A DNA stretch of 43,369 bases from JAUUSJ01 sp051880475. GTDB taxonomy: Bacteria > Bacillota > Clostridia > Lachnospirales > Lachnospiraceae. Positions 8,615 to 16,528 of the stretch are shown here, in pieces (position 1 is the stretch's first letter; each line of letters begins with the position of its first letter). The notes under the pieces are model-generated. The model saw nothing but the letters and a program-made list of their open reading frames with translations. It was not told the origin of the DNA and made no database searches. The position numbers and the translations under genes are program-made. The stretch covers positions 1 through 43,369 of the forward strand of contig JBJEOA010000042.1 of NCBI GenBank assembly GCA_051880475.1, given 5' to 3'.

Positions 8615-9949
8615 TTATTTGTCTTTAGGGAAGATGAGGTTTAAAAATACAGCTGCGATTGTTGCAATTACAACTGGTGTTTTTCCAAAGACTGTAGTAA
8701 TCATTGGAGGGAAAGTTGCTAATGTTTCTGGCACAGTTGTGATACCAACGCCAAGAGCAACAGATAATCCTACAATAGATGAATTTCTAAATGTCATTTC
8801 TTGACTTGTAATTAATTTAATACCAGTCATGGCGATGGATGCAAATACAGAGATAGTTGCCCCACCGAGTACACATTGAGGAATAGTCGTAAGTAATCCT
8901 GAAAACTTAGGAACTAATCCGGCAGCTAATAAAATAGTGGCAGCTAATCCTAGGACAATGCGGTTGATAACTTTAGTTGTTGTGACAATACCAACGTTTT
9001 GGCTGTAGGATGCAGTTGGAAGTCCACCTAAAAAGGCACCAAATACGTTTGCTAATCCGTATCCGACGATAGCACTTTTTAATTCTTTATCTGTTGGTTC
9101 ACGGTCCATACTTCCAGTTGTAGTGGCTGTAAAATCTCCAATTGCCTGAATAGCGTTGATGCCAAAAAGTAAGCCAATAGCAATACAAGAACCTGGGTCA
9201 AAATGAATACCAAAATGCATAATCTGTGGTAATTGGAAAAATTTAGCGGCTCCGACGCTTGAAAAATCTACCATTCCAAATCCAAGCCAAGCAACGAGAT
9301 ATCCGACAACAACGCCAATTAAAATAGATGCAAGTTTTGTAAAACCTTTTGTGTAGTGGTTAAAAAAGGTTACAACGGCAAGGGTAATAAAGGCTACAAG
9401 CCAATTTTGCCAAGAGCCATAATTTTCACTTCCAGCTCCTCCCGCCATATATTTTACAGCAGTTGGATAAAGGGAGAGACCGATTGTAAATACGACAGTT
9501 CCAGTTACAAGCGGAGGGAAAAATACACGAATTTTGTCGATAAAAAGACCGATTATTAATGCGATAATACCTCCGACAATTTCAGCACCTAAAATGGTTC
9601 CGACATCGAATTGATCTGCAATTGCCTGCATACTTGCCACATAGGCAAAGCTAACTCCCATAATAACAGGCAAACCAGAGCCAAGTCGAAATCCATTTTT
9701 CTTTCCGATAGGAAAAAGTTGTAAAAATGTAGATAATGCAGATACAACGAGAGCTGCTTGAATTAAAATAACTTTATCATTTCCAGATAAACCAGCCGTA
9801 TTTGCGACAATAATGGCAGGAGTTACACAGCCTACAATCATGGCTACAACGTGCTGAAGAGCGAGTGGAAGTGCCTCTGCTAAAGGTGGCATTCCGTTTA
9901 GCTCAAATAAAGTATTAGTAGATGCCTTTTGTTCATTAGAATTTTTCAT
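8615..9949 (-). CDS. NCS2 family purine (xanthine/uric acid/uracil-type) permease
   Basis: A 444-residue polytopic membrane protein of the nucleobase:cation symporter-2 family. The family signature QNVGIVTTTK (Q-N-x-G-x(4)-T-[KRG]) is present, as is the substrate-loop region GDFTATTTGS with many hydrophobic segments. The ATG at 9949 is chosen because GGGGGG lies about 10 nt upstream; a longer frame reaching 10027 would overlap the carbamate kinase gene and lacks a binding site. It is the last gene of the minus-strand operon next to xanthine dehydrogenase and purine-ring enzymes. That context favours xanthine, urate or a related oxopurine as the cargo, but the exact substrate is inferred from context. 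Confidence 0.9.
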   Translation of the reverse strand: MKNSNEQKASTNTLFELNGMPPLAEALPLALQHVVAMIVGCVTPAIIVANTAGLSGNDKVILIQAALVVSALSTFLQLFPIGKKNGFRLGSGLPVIMGVSFAYVASMQAIADQFDVGTILGAEIVGGIIALIIGLFIDKIRVFFPPLVTGTVVFTIGLSLYPTAVKYMAGGAGSENYGSWQNWLVAFITLAVVTFFNHYTKGFTKLASILIGVVVGYLVAWLGFGMVDFSSVGAAKFFQLPQIMHFGIHFDPGSCIAIGLLFGINAIQAIGDFTATTTGSMDREPTDKELKSAIVGYGLANVFGAFLGGLPTASYSQNVGIVTTTKVINRIVLGLAATILLAAGLVPKFSGLLTTIPQCVLGGATISVFASIAMTGIKLITSQEMTFRNSSIVGLSVALGVGITTVPETLATFPPMITTVFGKTPVVIATIAAVFLNLIFPKDK

Positions 9950-9971
9950 AGATGAGCCCCCCTTTTTTTCT

Positions 9972-10916
9972 CTATGCGTGAATATGTGTTCCGGTATTTC
10001 CAAGAATTCCATCTCTTGCTTTTTCAAGGAGGGTGATTAGTGCAGTTCTTCCTGGTTTAGAAGAAGCAAAATCTAGTGCAGCTTGAACTTTTGGAAGCAT
10101 AGAGCCAGGAGCAAAATGTCCTTCATCGACATATTGTTTTGCCTGTTCGACAGTAATGTCAGAGAGCCACTCTTCATTTTCTTTGCCAAAATTAATGGCA
10201 ACTTTTTCTACAGCTGTTAAAATGATTAAGCAATCTGCGTCTAATTCTTTTGCGAGAAGACAGCTTGCGAAGTCTTTATCGATAACAGCGCTTGCTCCTT
10301 TTAAGTGAGCGCCAATTCGTGTGACAGGAATACCGCCTCCGCCGCAGGCGATAATTAATTGACCTTCGTCTACTAATGCTCGAATTGCATTAATTTCAAC
10401 AATTTCAGCTGGTTTTGGAGATGCAACGACGCGTCGATAACCCCTTCCCGCGTCTTCTTTTACAATATATCCATATTTTTCTTCAGCTAATTTAGCTTCT
10501 TCGTATGTCATAAAATGACCGATAGGTTTAGAAGGAGATAAAAATGCTGGGTCAGTTTCATCTACGCGAACCTGTGTAATCATCGTAGTAACTGGAATAT
10601 TTAAAATATTTCGATTGATTAATTCTTCGCGTAACGCATTTTGAAGGTCGTATCCGATATAAGCTTGGCTCATAGCGACACAGACGGAGAGAGGTGTGTT
10701 TGGGTGACTAGGCTCTTCTCTTGAGAGAGCTGCCATAGCATTATTAATCATACCAACTTGAGGTCCGTTTCCGTGTACTACAACGACCTGACATCCTTCT
10801 TCAATCAAATCTACGATAGCTTTTGCCGTAATTTTTACTGCCGTCATCTGCTCAGGAAGTGTATTGCCAAGAGCATTTCCACCAAGAGCAATGACAATTT
10901 TCTTTTTTTTATCCAT
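9972..10916 (-). CDS. arcC: Carbamate kinase
   Basis: Transfers phosphate from carbamoyl phosphate to ADP, giving ATP, CO2 and ammonia. The 314-residue protein shows the amino-acid kinase fold motifs ALGGNALG at the N-terminus, VVVHGNGPQVG and ACGGGGIPV, and the carbamate kinase-type C-terminus. The start has AGGAGG 7 nt upstream. It sits downstream of the YgeW carbamoyltransferase and upstream of the permease. It therefore most likely harvests carbamoyl phosphate made by YgeW from purine breakdown (the YqeA role in the E. coli cluster), rather than serving an arginine deiminase pathway; no arcA is visible. A long inverted repeat separates it from ygeW and may lower its transcription. Confidence 0.95.
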   Translation of the reverse strand: MDKKKKIVIALGGNALGNTLPEQMTAVKITAKAIVDLIEEGCQVVVVHGNGPQVGMINNAMAALSREEPSHPNTPLSVCVAMSQAYIGYDLQNALREELINRNILNIPVTTMITQVRVDETDPAFLSPSKPIGHFMTYEEAKLAEEKYGYIVKEDAGRGYRRVVASPKPAEIVEINAIRALVDEGQLIIACGGGGIPVTRIGAHLKGASAVIDKDFASCLLAKELDADCLIILTAVEKVAINFGKENEEWLSDITVEQAKQYVDEGHFAPGSMLPKVQAALDFASSKPGRTALITLLEKARDGILGNTGTHIHA

Positions 10917-10934
10917 TATATATCCTCCTCAAGG

Positions 10935-11041
10935 TATAAAAATAGCTCGGCCAACTACATACATATATTGTGGTAGGATAATTATTTTCTTGTTAAGAAA
11001 TATTGATTTAAAATATATGTAGTGGCAAAGCTATTTTTATA
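10935..11041. repeat. Large imperfect inverted repeat between ygeW and arcC
   Basis: The ends are a perfect 13-bp inverted repeat (TATAAAAATAGCT at 10935-10947 and AGCTATTTTTATA at 11029-11041). An inner arm ACTACATA / TATGTAGT flanked by GCCA / TGGC extends the stem, with an AT-rich centre. On the minus transcript it would form a long hairpin ending in UUUUU, so it could act as an attenuator between ygeW and arcC. A small non-autonomous mobile element is the alternative. Confidence 0.6.
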
Positions 11042-11073
11042 AAAAATTTAATTTATAAATTTGATTTAAAATA

Positions 11074-12273
11074 TTATTTTACTTCAAAAATACGAGCAGC
11101 TGCTCTGTCTTCTAATGCTTTTAATAGAGCTGCTGGATCTTCAAATTTGCTAAGTAAAATCATAGCTGCGATAACATATGGCTTATAGCTAGCTTCTTTG
11201 TAGAGAGGATTGCGGTAGCGATCAAATACAGATGCCTCAACCTCACCTTTTTCGCAGCTTACGTCGTTAATATCTGCTGGCAAGCAGTGTAAGTATAGAG
11301 CCTTACCATCTTTTGTTGTTTTCATTAATTCTTCTGTGCAGCACCAGTCTGTATGTTGAGCGTTTTGAGCGAGTAACTCTTTTTCTAATGCCTTGATTCC
11401 CTCAACATCGCCTTCACCGTAAAGATTTGTACGTTTTTCCATAGCAGCAAATGGAGCCCAGCTCTTTGGATATACAATATCAGCATCTTTAAATGCATCT
11501 GCCATATCGTTTGTTTTTCTGAAAGAACCACCAGATTTCTCAGAATTTTTCTTAGCTACTTCCTCAACTTCTGGCATTACTTCGTATCCTTCTGGGTGAG
11601 CAAGTACAACTTCCATTCCCATACGTGTCATAAGACCGATAACACCCTGAGGTACGGAGAGAGGTTTTCCATAAGATGGAGAGTAAGCCCATGTCATAGC
11701 AAGTTTTTTACCTTTTAAGTTTTCAACACCGCCAAACTCGTGGATAATATGTAACATATCAGCCATACACTGTGTAGGATGGTCGATATCACACTGTAAG
11801 TTTACTAAAGTTGGACGCTGCTCTAAAATACCGTCTTTATTTCCCTGTTCTACAGAATCAGCAACTTCGTGCATATAAGCATTTCCTTTTCCGATATACA
11901 TATCGTCACGGATACCGATTACGTCAGCCATGAAAGAAATCATATTTGCTGTCTCACGAACTGTCTCACCGTGTGCAATCTGAGATTTTCCTTCGTCTAA
12001 GTCCTGAACCTCAAGACCGAGTAAGTTACAAGCAGAAGCGAAAGAGAAGCGAGTACGAGTAGAATTATCGCGGAATAAAGAGATTCCAAGTCCACTCTCG
12101 AATACTTTTGTGGAGATATTATGTTCTCTCATATAACGAAGTGCATCAGCAACTGTCCAAACAGCTTCTAACTCGTCATCTGTTTTTTCCCATGTAAGGA
12201 AAAAGTCGTTATTGTACATTTCTTTAAAGTTAAGTGAGTTTAATTTATCAATATATTTTTGTAATTGTTCCAT
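11074..12273 (-). CDS. ygeW: Knotted carbamoyltransferase YgeW
   Basis: A 399-residue member of the aspartate/ornithine carbamoyltransferase superfamily, YgeW branch. The carbamoyl phosphate site S71-T-R-T-R75 is intact, as are H165-P-T-Q168 and H329-C-L-P332. The order ygeX-ygeY-ygeW-carbamate kinase and the total length place it with YgeW rather than with OTCase. Its natural substrate was long unknown. In this setting it is expected to run in the phosphorolytic direction, taking a carbamoyl group from a ureido intermediate of purine breakdown and giving carbamoyl phosphate for the neighbouring kinase. The ATG follows AGGAGG by 8 nt. Confidence 0.93.
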   Translation of the reverse strand: MEQLQKYIDKLNSLNFKEMYNNDFFLTWEKTDDELEAVWTVADALRYMREHNISTKVFESGLGISLFRDNSTRTRFSFASACNLLGLEVQDLDEGKSQIAHGETVRETANMISFMADVIGIRDDMYIGKGNAYMHEVADSVEQGNKDGILEQRPTLVNLQCDIDHPTQCMADMLHIIHEFGGVENLKGKKLAMTWAYSPSYGKPLSVPQGVIGLMTRMGMEVVLAHPEGYEVMPEVEEVAKKNSEKSGGSFRKTNDMADAFKDADIVYPKSWAPFAAMEKRTNLYGEGDVEGIKALEKELLAQNAQHTDWCCTEELMKTTKDGKALYLHCLPADINDVSCEKGEVEASVFDRYRNPLYKEASYKPYVIAAMILLSKFEDPAALLKALEDRAAARIFEVK

Positions 12274-12380
12274 TTCGAAATCCTCCTGAAAATAAAATTA
12301 TTTTTTTATAAAGTTTTTAAGATAAAGAAATTAATGAAATATGTTTTAGTATTGTGGTGCCGCCTGTGAAGGCAGGCAAA

Positions 12381-13691
12381 TTATTTTGCGTAAGATGTAG
12401 GAAGAGCAGCGTAAACAGCAGCACATACTACTAAATCGGCTTTCCATGTTTTTTCATTTGGAGCGTGAGCTTGTGCCTCAGCACCAGGTCCAAATCCGAT
12501 ACAAGGAATATTATTACGTCCCATAATGGAAACTCCGTTTGTGGAGAATGTCCATTTATCTGTGAGTGGGCGAGCCTGTCTCATCTCGATTGTCTCAGCA
12601 GAGCCAACACGGCTTGTTCCATAGAGATTTGTGTAAGCATCCTCAAAAGCTTTTGTAATCTTATGGTCAGCTGGGATTGCCCATGTAGGGAAATAGCACT
12701 CGATTGGATATACACAGCCTGTATAAGATGGACGGTCATACTCATACATAGATACTGTTACATCATCTTTATATTTTTGTACATTAGGAAGAGCACGAAT
12801 CTCATCTAAGCAGCTTTCCCATGTCTCTCCAAATGTCATACGACGGTCAAGAGATACTGCACAGGAGTCAGCAACAGCACAGCGGCTTGGGGAAGTATAG
12901 AAAATTTGGGAAACTGTTACAGTACCACGGCCTAAAAATCTAGCTTCCTCATAATCTTTGTTATATTTAGGGTTAAGCATTTTTACAAGACCTTTAATTT
13001 CAGTCTCATCTGCGTCGTCATTTTCATTTAATGCACGAACATCTTGGAGAATATCAGCCATCTTATAAATTGCATTATCTCCACGCTCTGGAGCAGAACC
13101 ATGACAAGAAACACCTTTTACATCGATGCGGATTTCCATACGTCCACGCTGTCCACGATAAATTCCGCCGTCTGTAGGCTCTGTGGATACAACAAATTCT
13201 GGTCTGATTTTATCTTCTTTGATAATATATTCCCAGCAAAGTCCGTCACAGTCTTCTTCTTGAACGGTACCAACTACCATAATTTTATATCCTTCTGGGA
13301 TTAAATCTAAGTCTTTCATAATTCTTGCACCATATGTAGCGGATACGATACCACCTAACTGGTCAGATGTTCCACGACCACCGATTTCTGTGTCAGACTC
13401 GAATCCCTCGTATGGGTCAAAATCCCAGTTATTAATATTTCCGATACCTACTGTGTCAATATGTGCATCATAAGCGATAATTTTATCACCAGTTCCCATA
13501 TAACCGATAACATTGCCCTGTGGGTCAATTACAACTTCGTCAAAATTTAATTTTTTCATCTCAGCAGCGATTGTCTCAACATGAGCTTTCTCGTCGCAGC
13601 TTTCTCCTGGATTTCTTACGATTGCACGTAAGAATGCGTTCATATCAGTGCTATAATTTTGTGCAGCTTCTTTAATTTTATTAAAATCCAT
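12381..13691 (-). CDS. ygeY: YgeY-family M20 peptidase-like amidohydrolase (selenium metabolism-linked)
   Basis: A 436-residue zinc hydrolase of the M20 family. Metal-site motifs are YDAHIDTVG (H77, D79), GRGTSDQLGG (D110), the catalytic Glu pair in VQEEDCDG (E145-E146), a Glu in STEPTDGG, and a C-terminal His in QAHAPNEK. The start at 13691 (MDFNKIKEAA) has GGAGG 10 nt upstream; the frame runs 13 codons further up but without a binding site. YgeY co-occurs with ygeX, ygeW, ssnA and ygfK across gut anaerobes. A role in hydrolysing an acyl, carbamoyl or formyl derivative of 2,3-diaminopropionate to feed DpaL is inferred from the neighbours. Confidence 0.92.
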   Translation of the reverse strand: MDFNKIKEAAQNYSTDMNAFLRAIVRNPGESCDEKAHVETIAAEMKKLNFDEVVIDPQGNVIGYMGTGDKIIAYDAHIDTVGIGNINNWDFDPYEGFESDTEIGGRGTSDQLGGIVSATYGARIMKDLDLIPEGYKIMVVGTVQEEDCDGLCWEYIIKEDKIRPEFVVSTEPTDGGIYRGQRGRMEIRIDVKGVSCHGSAPERGDNAIYKMADILQDVRALNENDDADETEIKGLVKMLNPKYNKDYEEARFLGRGTVTVSQIFYTSPSRCAVADSCAVSLDRRMTFGETWESCLDEIRALPNVQKYKDDVTVSMYEYDRPSYTGCVYPIECYFPTWAIPADHKITKAFEDAYTNLYGTSRVGSAETIEMRQARPLTDKWTFSTNGVSIMGRNNIPCIGFGPGAEAQAHAPNEKTWKADLVVCAAVYAALPTSYAK

Positions 13692-13776
13692 TTTAAAAAT
13701 CCTCCTATTTTTATTAAAATATTTCATCATTGTCCTGTTAATTAACAGGAAGTTTTCACTTTATTAAAACTCGTTA

Positions 13777-14985
13777 TTAAAATTCGTTTTGTCCGTTCCA
13801 AACTACATTTTTATAACGCTCAGGGTCTGTGTCTCCCTCTGTGGAGAAGAGAAGTACTTTTGAGTTTTCATCTAATCCAAGAGATTCTTTTAATTCTTTA
13901 TATTCTGGCATAAGCATGATAGATGCGAGTGCACCAAATGGAGCAGCACCAGATTCACCAGAAGTAATGCGAGTGTCATCGCCAATTGGAGCAGCGAGCA
14001 TACGCATACCTTTTGCAGCCACCCAGTCAGGTACGGATACAAAAGTATTAACATGGTTCTTTAAGATATCCCAAGAAATTGTGTTTGGCTCACCACATGC
14101 AAGACCAGCCATGAGAGTTAACATATCTCCTCCAACTGTGCGAAGGTCTCCGTCGCCAGCTTTTGCTCCCTCGTAAAGACAAGCTGCCACATCTGCCTCA
14201 ACAACAATTACTTTTGGTGGGTTATCAGGATAGCGGTTTGCGAAAAATCCCTGAACAGCTCCTGCCAAAGAACCAACACCAGCTTGAACAAATACATGAG
14301 TTGGTCTGTCACAGCCGTATTCTGCTAACTGCTCATCTGCCTCAGATGACATTGTTCCATAACCTTGCATAATCCAAGTTGGGATTTCCTCGTATCCGTC
14401 CCAAGCAGTATCTTGTACCATAACTCCGTTTTCACAAGCTAAAGCGGCAGCGTTTGCTTTTCTTACGCAATCATCGTAGTTTAATTCCTCGATAGTAGCC
14501 TGTGCATTTTCAGCTAAAATATTGTTAAGACGAATTTCTGTTGTTCCCTTTGGCATATAGACAACAGCCTTTTGGTTTAATTTATTTGCAGCCCAGGCAA
14601 CACCGCGGCCATGATTTCCGTCAGTGGCAGTGAAAAATGTACATTGACCGAATTCTTCTCGAAGTTTATCGGAAGTTAGCACTTCATATGGAAGTTCAGA
14701 TACATCTTTTTTTGTCTGTTTTGCGATATATTTTGCCATAGAGTAAGAGCCGCCAAGAACCTTAAATGCTTTTAAGCCAAAGCGGTAAGATTCATCTTTA
14801 ATATAAACTTCGCCAAGACCGAGATAAGAGGCCATATTTGGCAGTTTTGTTAAAGGTGTCTTACTATATTGTGGAAAGCTTTCGTGGAAAGCTCTCGCTT
14901 TTTTTACTTCTTCCAAGGACATAAGAGAAAGATTTTTATCTTCTGATTTTGGAAGATTATTTGCTACCCATTCAATTGGTTTCAT
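13777..14985 (-). CDS. dpaL: Diaminopropionate ammonia-lyase (YgeX)
   Basis: A 402-residue fold-type II PLP enzyme that converts 2,3-diaminopropionate to pyruvate and two ammonia. The PLP lysine motif DESYRFGLKAFKVLGG (K75) matches the family, followed by TDGNHGRG (phosphate/PLP contact) and a glycine-rich region AGVGSLAGAV. The start at 14985 (MKPIEWVANN) is supported by AGGAGG 8 nt upstream; the open frame extends to 15132 but that part overlaps the regulator gene and has no binding site. The reaction passes through 2-aminoacrylate, which matches the presence of ridA across the divergent promoter. It lies 85 nt upstream of ygeY and 43 nt after the regulator, in one operon. Confidence 0.94.
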   Translation of the reverse strand: MKPIEWVANNLPKSEDKNLSLMSLEEVKKARAFHESFPQYSKTPLTKLPNMASYLGLGEVYIKDESYRFGLKAFKVLGGSYSMAKYIAKQTKKDVSELPYEVLTSDKLREEFGQCTFFTATDGNHGRGVAWAANKLNQKAVVYMPKGTTEIRLNNILAENAQATIEELNYDDCVRKANAAALACENGVMVQDTAWDGYEEIPTWIMQGYGTMSSEADEQLAEYGCDRPTHVFVQAGVGSLAGAVQGFFANRYPDNPPKVIVVEADVAACLYEGAKAGDGDLRTVGGDMLTLMAGLACGEPNTISWDILKNHVNTFVSVPDWVAAKGMRMLAAPIGDDTRITSGESGAAPFGALASIMLMPEYKELKESLGLDENSKVLLFSTEGDTDPERYKNVVWNGQNEF

Positions 14986-15028
14986 ATGATAAATACCTCC
15001 TAAATATATTAAAAACGCGAGTGATAGG

Positions 15029-15661
15029 TTATTTACCAGAATCCATATAGCTATACAATGTAAATTTCGAGATTCCAAAGTATTTAGATACTTTATCTCC
15101 AGACTTTGTAATGAGAAATGCTCCGCAATCATTTAGATACTGAATTGCTTTTATTTTATCATCCTTTGTCATAAGGGAGACCGGTTTCCCTACTAATTTT
15201 ACAGATTGTTCAATCAGTTGATCTAATAAATCGTTTACATTTTGTGTAATCTTTGGAGGAGAAACAGATTCCTTTTGAGGAACGTCTGTTAATGCTCTGA
15301 GAGATTCGTCTATCGCTAAAAGTCCAGTAATATCGTAGTTAAGAGAAAAAATATATTCTACACGGTTATCTTCCCCACGGATATACATCGTGCTAGATTT
15401 TAAAATACGATTGTCGTTTGACTTTGTGAGATAGGCTAGCTGATCGATTAAGTCATCATGATTTTCGTGGAGCGCTCTTAGTACAATCTCAGATGGTCCA
15501 TCTCCGACAATGCGATTGCTAATATGTCCATTTTCTATATATACGATAGAACTTTCGATATCCTTTTTTCGAAGGTCGTGAATGACAATCTCACAGTTTG
15601 TTCCAAATTGTGTAGCTATTCCGTGTGCAAGTTGTTCTAGTAAATTTAATACATAATACAT
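15029..15661 (-). CDS. YheO-like PAS/HTH transcriptional regulator of the purine island
   Basis: A 210-residue DNA-binding regulator. The N-terminal two thirds match the YheO-like PAS-type sensor domain (EQLAHGIATQFGTNCEIVIHDL). The C-terminus carries a helix-turn-helix of the DauR-like type (VSKYFGISKFTLYSYMD). The start at 15661 (MYYVLNLLEQ) is chosen for an AAAGGGG site about 11 nt upstream; an alternative ATG at 15754 would lie on top of the proposed -10 hexamer. It is the first gene of the minus-strand operon and faces the divergent plus-strand operon. The simplest reading is that it senses a pathway metabolite and controls both operons through the palindrome at 15777-15795. The ligand and sign of control are unknown. 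Confidence 0.85.
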   Translation of the reverse strand: MYYVLNLLEQLAHGIATQFGTNCEIVIHDLRKKDIESSIVYIENGHISNRIVGDGPSEIVLRALHENHDDLIDQLAYLTKSNDNRILKSSTMYIRGEDNRVEYIFSLNYDITGLLAIDESLRALTDVPQKESVSPPKITQNVNDLLDQLIEQSVKLVGKPVSLMTKDDKIKAIQYLNDCGAFLITKSGDKVSKYFGISKFTLYSYMDSGK

Positions 15662-15742
15662 GTGATTGATACCCCTTTCGCGAAAATTTCGATAGAACAG
15701 TTGGCCAGACTTTTCGTTCATCGAATTAGTTATCATATACCT

Positions 15743-15770
15743 ATCATAACACAAATTTTGAATTTGTAAA
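15743..15770 (-). promoter_or_regulatory. Promoter of the regulator-dpaL-ygeY-ygeW-arcC-permease operon
   Basis: Read on the minus strand: -35 TTTACA (15770-15765), 16-nt spacer, -10 TATGAT (15748-15743). It lies 82 nt upstream of the regulator start. Assigned by sequence match only. Confidence 0.55.
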
Positions 15771-15776
15771 TAGGTA

Positions 15777-15812
15777 ATCTAAAAATTTTTTAGATAATCT
15801 AAAAATTTTTTT
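15777..15812. promoter_or_regulatory. Candidate operator of the divergent purine operons
   Basis: A perfect 19-bp palindrome, ATCTAAAAATTTTTTAGAT (15777-15795), is followed directly by a second half-copy, AATCTAAAAATTTTTT (15796 on). It lies between the two divergent promoters, about 6 bp upstream of the minus -35 and 10-28 bp upstream of the plus -35. This is a typical position for an activator or shared repressor site. Confidence 0.55.
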
Positions 15813-15822
15813 GAAAAAACTG

Positions 15823-15851
15823 TTGCAATTCTATCTGTACAATGGTAATAT
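15823..15851 (+). promoter_or_regulatory. Promoter of the ridA-ssnA-ygfK-fdx-xdh-hyuA operon
   Basis: -35 TTGCAA (15823-15828), 17-nt spacer, -10 TAATAT (15846-15851). The leader to ridA would be about 190 nt, very AT-rich. I see no gene and no recognised riboswitch in it, only short AT palindromes such as ATAAATTTAT near 15908-15917. Confidence 0.65.
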
Positions 15852-16047
15852 GTATTCATGAGGAAGAGGTATGTTACTTTTCATAAAAATATTTTGATTC
15901 AAATTATAAATTTATACAATCTTTATACAACAAAAAAATATTGCATGAATTTATAATGGCAAAATGTTTATTCATAAAAAAAGAAAAAAAGGAAGCAAAG
16001 ATGTATTAATGTGCGAAAAATTTACTAAAAAGAAAGGAGATTTTACT

Positions 16048-16422
16048 ATGAAATTAGTAGAGACAAAAAAAGCACCAGCAGCAGTAGGACCTTACTCCCA
16101 AGCGTATATTTATAATGGTATTCTTTTTACTTCTGGACAGATTCCAATTAACCCAGAGGCAGGGGATGTCATTGTAGATACGATTGAGGAGCAGACACAT
16201 CAAGTTTGTAAAAATTTAGGAGAAGTATTAAAAGAGGCGGGAACAAGTTTTGATAAGGTAATTAAGACCACTTGCTTTTTAAGTGATATCGCAGATTTCG
16301 CGGCATTTAATGCTGTCTATGCACAGTATTTTACATCCAAGCCAGCTAGAAGCTGTGTGGCAGTAAAGGATTTGCCAAAGGGAGTAAAATGTGAGATTGA
16401 ATTAATTGCACAGGCCGAATAA
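16048..16422 (+). CDS. ridA: RidA family enamine/imine deaminase
   Basis: A 124-residue YjgF/YER057c/RidA protein, cytosolic and usually trimeric. The family pattern is intact: GPYSQA near residue 16, FTSGQIP, and the C-terminal block with the catalytic arginine (KPARSCVAVKDLPKGV) and glutamate (CEIELIA). RidA hydrolyses 2-aminoacrylate and similar enamines to keto acids. The start at 16048 follows AAAGGAG by 9 nt; an upstream in-frame ATG at 15964 has none. It is the first gene of the plus operon and is followed by a strong hairpin before ssnA. Its placement opposite dpaL suggests it removes the aminoacrylate made there. Confidence 0.94.
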   Translation: MKLVETKKAPAAVGPYSQAYIYNGILFTSGQIPINPEAGDVIVDTIEEQTHQVCKNLGEVLKEAGTSFDKVIKTTCFLSDIADFAAFNAVYAQYFTSKPARSCVAVKDLPKGVKCEIELIAQAE

Positions 16423-16437
16423 AAGCGGTAAAAGGTT

Positions 16438-16468
16438 GCCCGTCAGAAAAATTTAGTATCTGACGGGC
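16438..16468 (+). other. Perfect intercistronic hairpin between ridA and ssnA
   Basis: GCCCGTCAGA (16438-16447) pairs perfectly with TCTGACGGGC (16459-16468) around an 11-nt loop. No T-tract follows (ATTATAGC), so it is more likely an mRNA stability or processing element than a full terminator. Two smaller hairpins sit in the same operon, at 17892-17908 (TACCTGT-AAA-ACAGGTA) and 24189-24207 (ACCACTT/AAGTGGT). Confidence 0.7.
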
Positions 16469-16528
16469 ATTATAGCAAATACTATATGGCTATGCCTATA
16501 AGGGCATATGAAAATGGAGGGCAGCGAA

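Noticed and set aside
9972..10916. Arginine deiminase pathway locus because of a carbamate kinase and a carbamoyltransferase
   Set aside because: No arcA is present, the transferase is of the YgeW type, and the neighbours are purine and diaminopropionate enzymes.
15852..16047. Purine or other riboswitch in the ridA leader
   Set aside because: I looked for the conserved purine and preQ1 aptamer cores in this very AT-rich leader and found none.
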